A DNA stretch of 64,000 nucleotides. It comes from Solirubrobacterales bacterium. Its GTDB lineage: Bacteria; Actinomycetota; Thermoleophilia; Solirubrobacterales; Solirubrobacteraceae. Positions 61,960 to 64,000 of the stretch are shown here, one piece after another (position 1 is the stretch's first letter; every line of letters starts with the position of its first letter). The stretch covers positions 1-64,000 of the forward strand of contig PLFX01000029.1 in NCBI GenBank assembly GCA_003138355.1, in the 5' to 3' direction. The position numbers were made by a program, and so were the translations under genes. Under the pieces are notes generated by a model that saw only the letters and a program-made list of their open reading frames with translations, searched no databases and had not been told where the DNA came from.

Positions 61960-62709
61960 ATGGATCTGGGCCTGGACGGCAAGGTTGCGCTCGTGCTCGG
62001 CGCCTCGCGCGGGATTGGCGAGGCGGTCGCGATCGAGCTGGCAGGCGAGGGCGCCCGTGTAGCGATCGCTGCCAGGTCGCTCGATCGGCTCGCGCCCGTT
62101 GCCGCGGCGAGCGGTGCCGTCCCCTTCGAGCACGACAACGCGAAGCCGGACGCGGCAGCAGATCTGGTCACCGCTGTGGGAGAGCGCCTGGGTGCGCTCG
62201 ACATACTCCTGACCAATACCGGCGGCCCGCCGGCAAGCCCGCACGCTCTCGAGGCCACCGCGGGTCAGTGGTACGAGGCTTACGAAACACTCGTGCGCTC
62301 GCCGCTCGAACTGATCCGCGCGGCACTGCCCGGGATGCGCGAGCGTCACTTCGGCCGCGTCGTGAACATCGCGTCTTCGGCGGTGCGCGAGCCGATCGAG
62401 GGGCTGATGCTCTCCAACAGCCACCGCGCGGCGACACTTGCGGCGTTCAAGACGCTGTCGCGGGAGGTCGCCGCGGACGGAGTCACCGTGAACAGCGTGC
62501 TGCCCGGGCGGATTGCGACCGAACGAATCTATGGCCTCGCAGGCGGACGCGAGGAGGCGCAGGCGCAAGCGCGGGCGGAGGTGCCTGCAGGCCGGCTCGG
62601 CGAGCCACGCGAGCTCGCGGCAGCTGTCGCGTTTCTATGCTCGGCGCGCGCCAGCTACATCACGGGCGTAGCTCTGCTCGTCGACGGTGGGCTGACGCGG
62701 CTCGTATGA
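61960..62709 (+). CDS. SDR-family oxidoreductase with altered catalytic motif
   Basis: A 249-aa Rossmann protein with the cofactor loop VLGASRGIGEAVAIELAGEG and NTGG (for NAG) plus the C-terminal ASYITGVALLVDGG. The YxxxK catalytic segment reads LMLSNSHRAATLAAFKTL, so the expected Tyr and Lys are Leu and His. This occurs in a known subgroup of SDR proteins, and the active chemistry is unclear. The FabG label would be unsafe. Confidence 0.88.
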   Translation: MDLGLDGKVALVLGASRGIGEAVAIELAGEGARVAIAARSLDRLAPVAAASGAVPFEHDNAKPDAAADLVTAVGERLGALDILLTNTGGPPASPHALEATAGQWYEAYETLVRSPLELIRAALPGMRERHFGRVVNIASSAVREPIEGLMLSNSHRAATLAAFKTLSREVAADGVTVNSVLPGRIATERIYGLAGGREEAQAQARAEVPAGRLGEPRELAAAVAFLCSARASYITGVALLVDGGLTRLV

Positions 62710-62772
62710 GGCGGAGCTGCGGACGATCTGGGCTTCGCCGCAGGCCGCCGGATCGGCGACCGCGCGCAGGGG

Positions 62773-62844
62773 AGTACCCCCAGGGGGAATCGAACCCCCG
62801 CTACGGCCGTGAAAGGGCCGCGTGCTGACCGCTACACCATGGGG
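62773..62844 (-). tRNA. tRNA-Glu (anticodon TTC)
   Basis: A 72-nt cloverleaf: acceptor GCCCCCA/TGGGGGT, anticodon stem GGCCC...CTTTCAC... with TTC anticodon, T-arm GGGGGTTCGATTCCCCC. CCA is not encoded. Confidence 0.95.
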
Positions 62845-62910
62845 GCACGCCGCCAGAGTGTACGCACCAGGTCGCGCAGCCACCTTGAACGACCAGGGGA
62901 GGAGAGGCGC

Positions 62911-63447
62911 GTGAGCAGCGCGCTCGCCGGCGTGTTCCTCGCGCGCCATGGAGAAACCGACTACAACGCGGGCGGGCGCTTTCAGGGCCTCCTGCCGATC
63001 CCGTTGAACGAGACCGGACAGCGCCAGGCGCGCGAGCTCGCGGAGCTGGCCGCGGGCTACCCGTTTGCCAAGCTGTGGTCGAGCCCGCTGCTGCGCGCAC
63101 GCCAGACTGCTGCGATCGTCGCCGAGCGAATTGGGCTGGAACCGGTCGAGGACGCTCGTCTCGTGGAGACCGATACCGGCGAATGGACCGACCGCTGGTT
63201 TCGTGAGATGGACGCGGAACATCCGCAGGAGATGGCCGCGTTTCGCAGAGGCGACCTGGATTTCGCCTTCCCGGGTGGCGAGTCTTATCGCGAGCAGACC
63301 GTTCGCGTGATGGCGGCGCTCCGCGACATCGCCGCCGACGTCCGACCGGCACTCGTCGTCTGCCACGCAATGGTCGTCCGGCTGGCGCTCGCGCACGAGG
63401 GACGACCGCTCGATCGGGTCCCGAACGCCGGGCTCATCGAGCTCTGA
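62911..63447 (+). CDS. Histidine phosphatase (phosphoglycerate mutase-like)
   Basis: A 178-aa protein starting at GTG 62911 after GGGGAGGAGAGG. The catalytic LARHGETDYNAGGRFQG (His phosphorylated), WSSPLLRARQTAAIV, ETDTGEWTDR and the second histidine in LVVCHAMVVRLAL are all present. It is a broad-specificity phosphatase or mutase; the substrate is unknown. It lies between two tRNA genes. Confidence 0.92.
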   Translation: MSSALAGVFLARHGETDYNAGGRFQGLLPIPLNETGQRQARELAELAAGYPFAKLWSSPLLRARQTAAIVAERIGLEPVEDARLVETDTGEWTDRWFREMDAEHPQEMAAFRRGDLDFAFPGGESYREQTVRVMAALRDIAADVRPALVVCHAMVVRLALAHEGRPLDRVPNAGLIEL

Positions 63448-63466
63448 TAGCTGGGAAACTGCGCGG

Positions 63467-63538
63467 GCGCGGCTAGCTCATCGGGCAGAGCACCGGACTT
63501 TTAATCCGGCGGGCTGGGTTCGAGTCCCAGGCCGCGCA
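63467..63538 (+). tRNA. tRNA-Lys (anticodon TTT)
   Basis: A 72-nt cloverleaf: acceptor GCGCGGC/GCCGCGC, D-arm GCTC...GAGC, anticodon stem CCGGA/TCCGG with loop CTTTTAA, T-arm CTGGGTTCGAGTCCCAG, discriminator A. Confidence 0.97.
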
Positions 63539-63551
63539 TGAAAAGAAAAAC

Positions 63552-63632
63552 CTGCAAAACGGCAGTATAGCGGACGGGCCGGAGGGTCGAAAAGGCAAAC
63601 CGTGTCCCCAATATGTCCCGAGACGTTTGCAG
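63552..63632. repeat. Inverted CTGCAAA(A)CG motifs after tRNA-Lys
   Basis: CTGCAAAACG (63552-63561) and CGTTTGCAG (63624-63632) are inverted copies separated by 62 bp, directly downstream of the tRNA-Lys 3' end. CCTGCAAA also lies beside both tRNA-Val remnants, so this may be a second integration target or recombinase-binding sequence. Confidence 0.5.
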
Positions 63633-63818
63633 TTTTGGGCGATTCCACGAGCGGGAAGATCGGATCGCCCACCAGTTCGGACGGGCGCGCGGGAGCTATT
63701 GGACAAGGGCCTTCCGCATGGCGCGAGCGAGCGATGGAGACGCACGCTCCTGCTTGGCGGCATAGGCTTGAGCGGTCGGCTGATCGAGCGACTGCCTGGG
63801 CCGGTGACCGATGCTTGA
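63627..63818 (+). other. Possible short gene or gene fragment overlapping the exonuclease start
   Basis: The frame ends ASERWRRTLLLGGIGLSGRL then IERLPGPVTDA, and its stop overlaps the next ATG by 8 bp, a spacing typical of coupled genes. The first 20 codons (from ATG 63627) look non-coding, so the real start is unclear. Family not recognised. Confidence 0.3.
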
Positions 63819-64000
63819 TTACACCGCTCTCGACTTCGAGACGGCCAACGCGTATCGCGGTTCGCCGTGCGCTGTTGGCTTGGTGCGGGTCCGTGATGGG
63901 CGTCCAGTTGACGAGCAACGGTGGCTGATCCGTCCGCCGGCGAAGGTCGACTACTTCGACGGCTTCAACATCGGCTTGCACGGCATTACGCCAGCGATGG
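63811..64000 (+). CDS. DnaQ-like 3'-5' exonuclease, partial at window edge
   Basis: The first 63 residues of a DEDDh exonuclease: ALDFETANAYRGSPCAVGLV contains the Exo I acidic pair (DFE), and FNIGLHGITPAM is the conserved region after it. Such stand-alone proteins resemble DNA polymerase III epsilon. The frame is open to the end of the window, so length and Exo II/III motifs are not visible. Confidence 0.85.
   Translation, partial: MLDYTALDFETANAYRGSPCAVGLVRVRDGRPVDEQRWLIRPPAKVDYFDGFNIGLHGITPAM

Overview
This is a very GC-rich window from an actinobacterium. LLM-class flavin/F420-type oxidoreductases, an F420-reductase-like protein, GTG starts, an HhH-GPD protein of the actinobacterial type, YeiH, SIMPL and UBP/FAD-oxidoreductase pairs suggest a Thermoleophilia/Solirubrobacterales-like organism. 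That assignment is an inference from gene style; no rRNA or marker gene is present. Three complete tRNA genes lie at the right end (Val-TAC, Glu-TTC, Lys-TTT). No CRISPR array, IS element or integrase was seen.

Region 1 (1-27.9 kb) is chromosome-like and dense in regulators and transporters. It holds a TetR/MBL pair, two complete ECF sigma/anti-sigma pairs, three DHA2-type MFS exporters, two CDF metal exporters (one divergent from a zinc-type ArsR across a 34-bp perfect palindrome), a 1006-aa LuxR/AAA regulator, a UBP zinc-finger/cNMP-FAD oxidoreductase pair, ferritin-like, aldo/keto reductase and luciferase-like enzymes. It also holds an unusual fusion of an ECF sigma factor to a class I glutamine-amidotransferase-like hydrolase (8244-9359). 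Several genes here are cut off mid-domain (HhH-GPD, cupin, EamA), which points to past deletions or assembly joins.

Region 2 (about 27.95-50.3 kb) is flanked by two same-orientation copies of the 3' half of a tRNA-Val(CAC) gene. Each copy is followed by the same 40 bp or so of non-tRNA sequence, as expected for the displaced ends of two related elements inserted one after another in one tRNA gene. The 22.3-kb interval carries gene scraps at its left edge, a CtpH/CtpI-like tandem P-type ATPase with three small accessory proteins, an overlapping pair of MutS-like ATPases, a frameshifted four-repeat DNA-binding-like protein, a seven-gene hydrogenase-4-like membrane complex whose large subunit has lost the NiFe cysteines (an Ehr-type complex), an enolase, a small membrane protein and a CPA2 cation/proton antiporter. 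The Ehr genes overlap or nearly abut, so they are probably one transcript that builds an ion-translocating module.

Region 3 (50.3-61.1 kb) is a detoxification and sulfur block. It contains a VKOR-like protein missing part of its CxxC, DUF2180, ACR3 plus ArsR, a frameshifted methyltransferase, SHOCT, a decayed GDCCVxC-type gene, LysR/YeiH, and two rhodanese transcription units that share an ArsR-type operator motif (rhodanese-methyltransferase; DUF2892-OsmC-rhodanese), followed by a TusA homologue lacking its catalytic N-terminus.

Region 4 (61.2-64 kb) has the three tRNAs, a SIMPL protein, an SDR with a non-canonical catalytic site, a histidine phosphatase and the start of a DnaQ-like exonuclease cut by the window edge.
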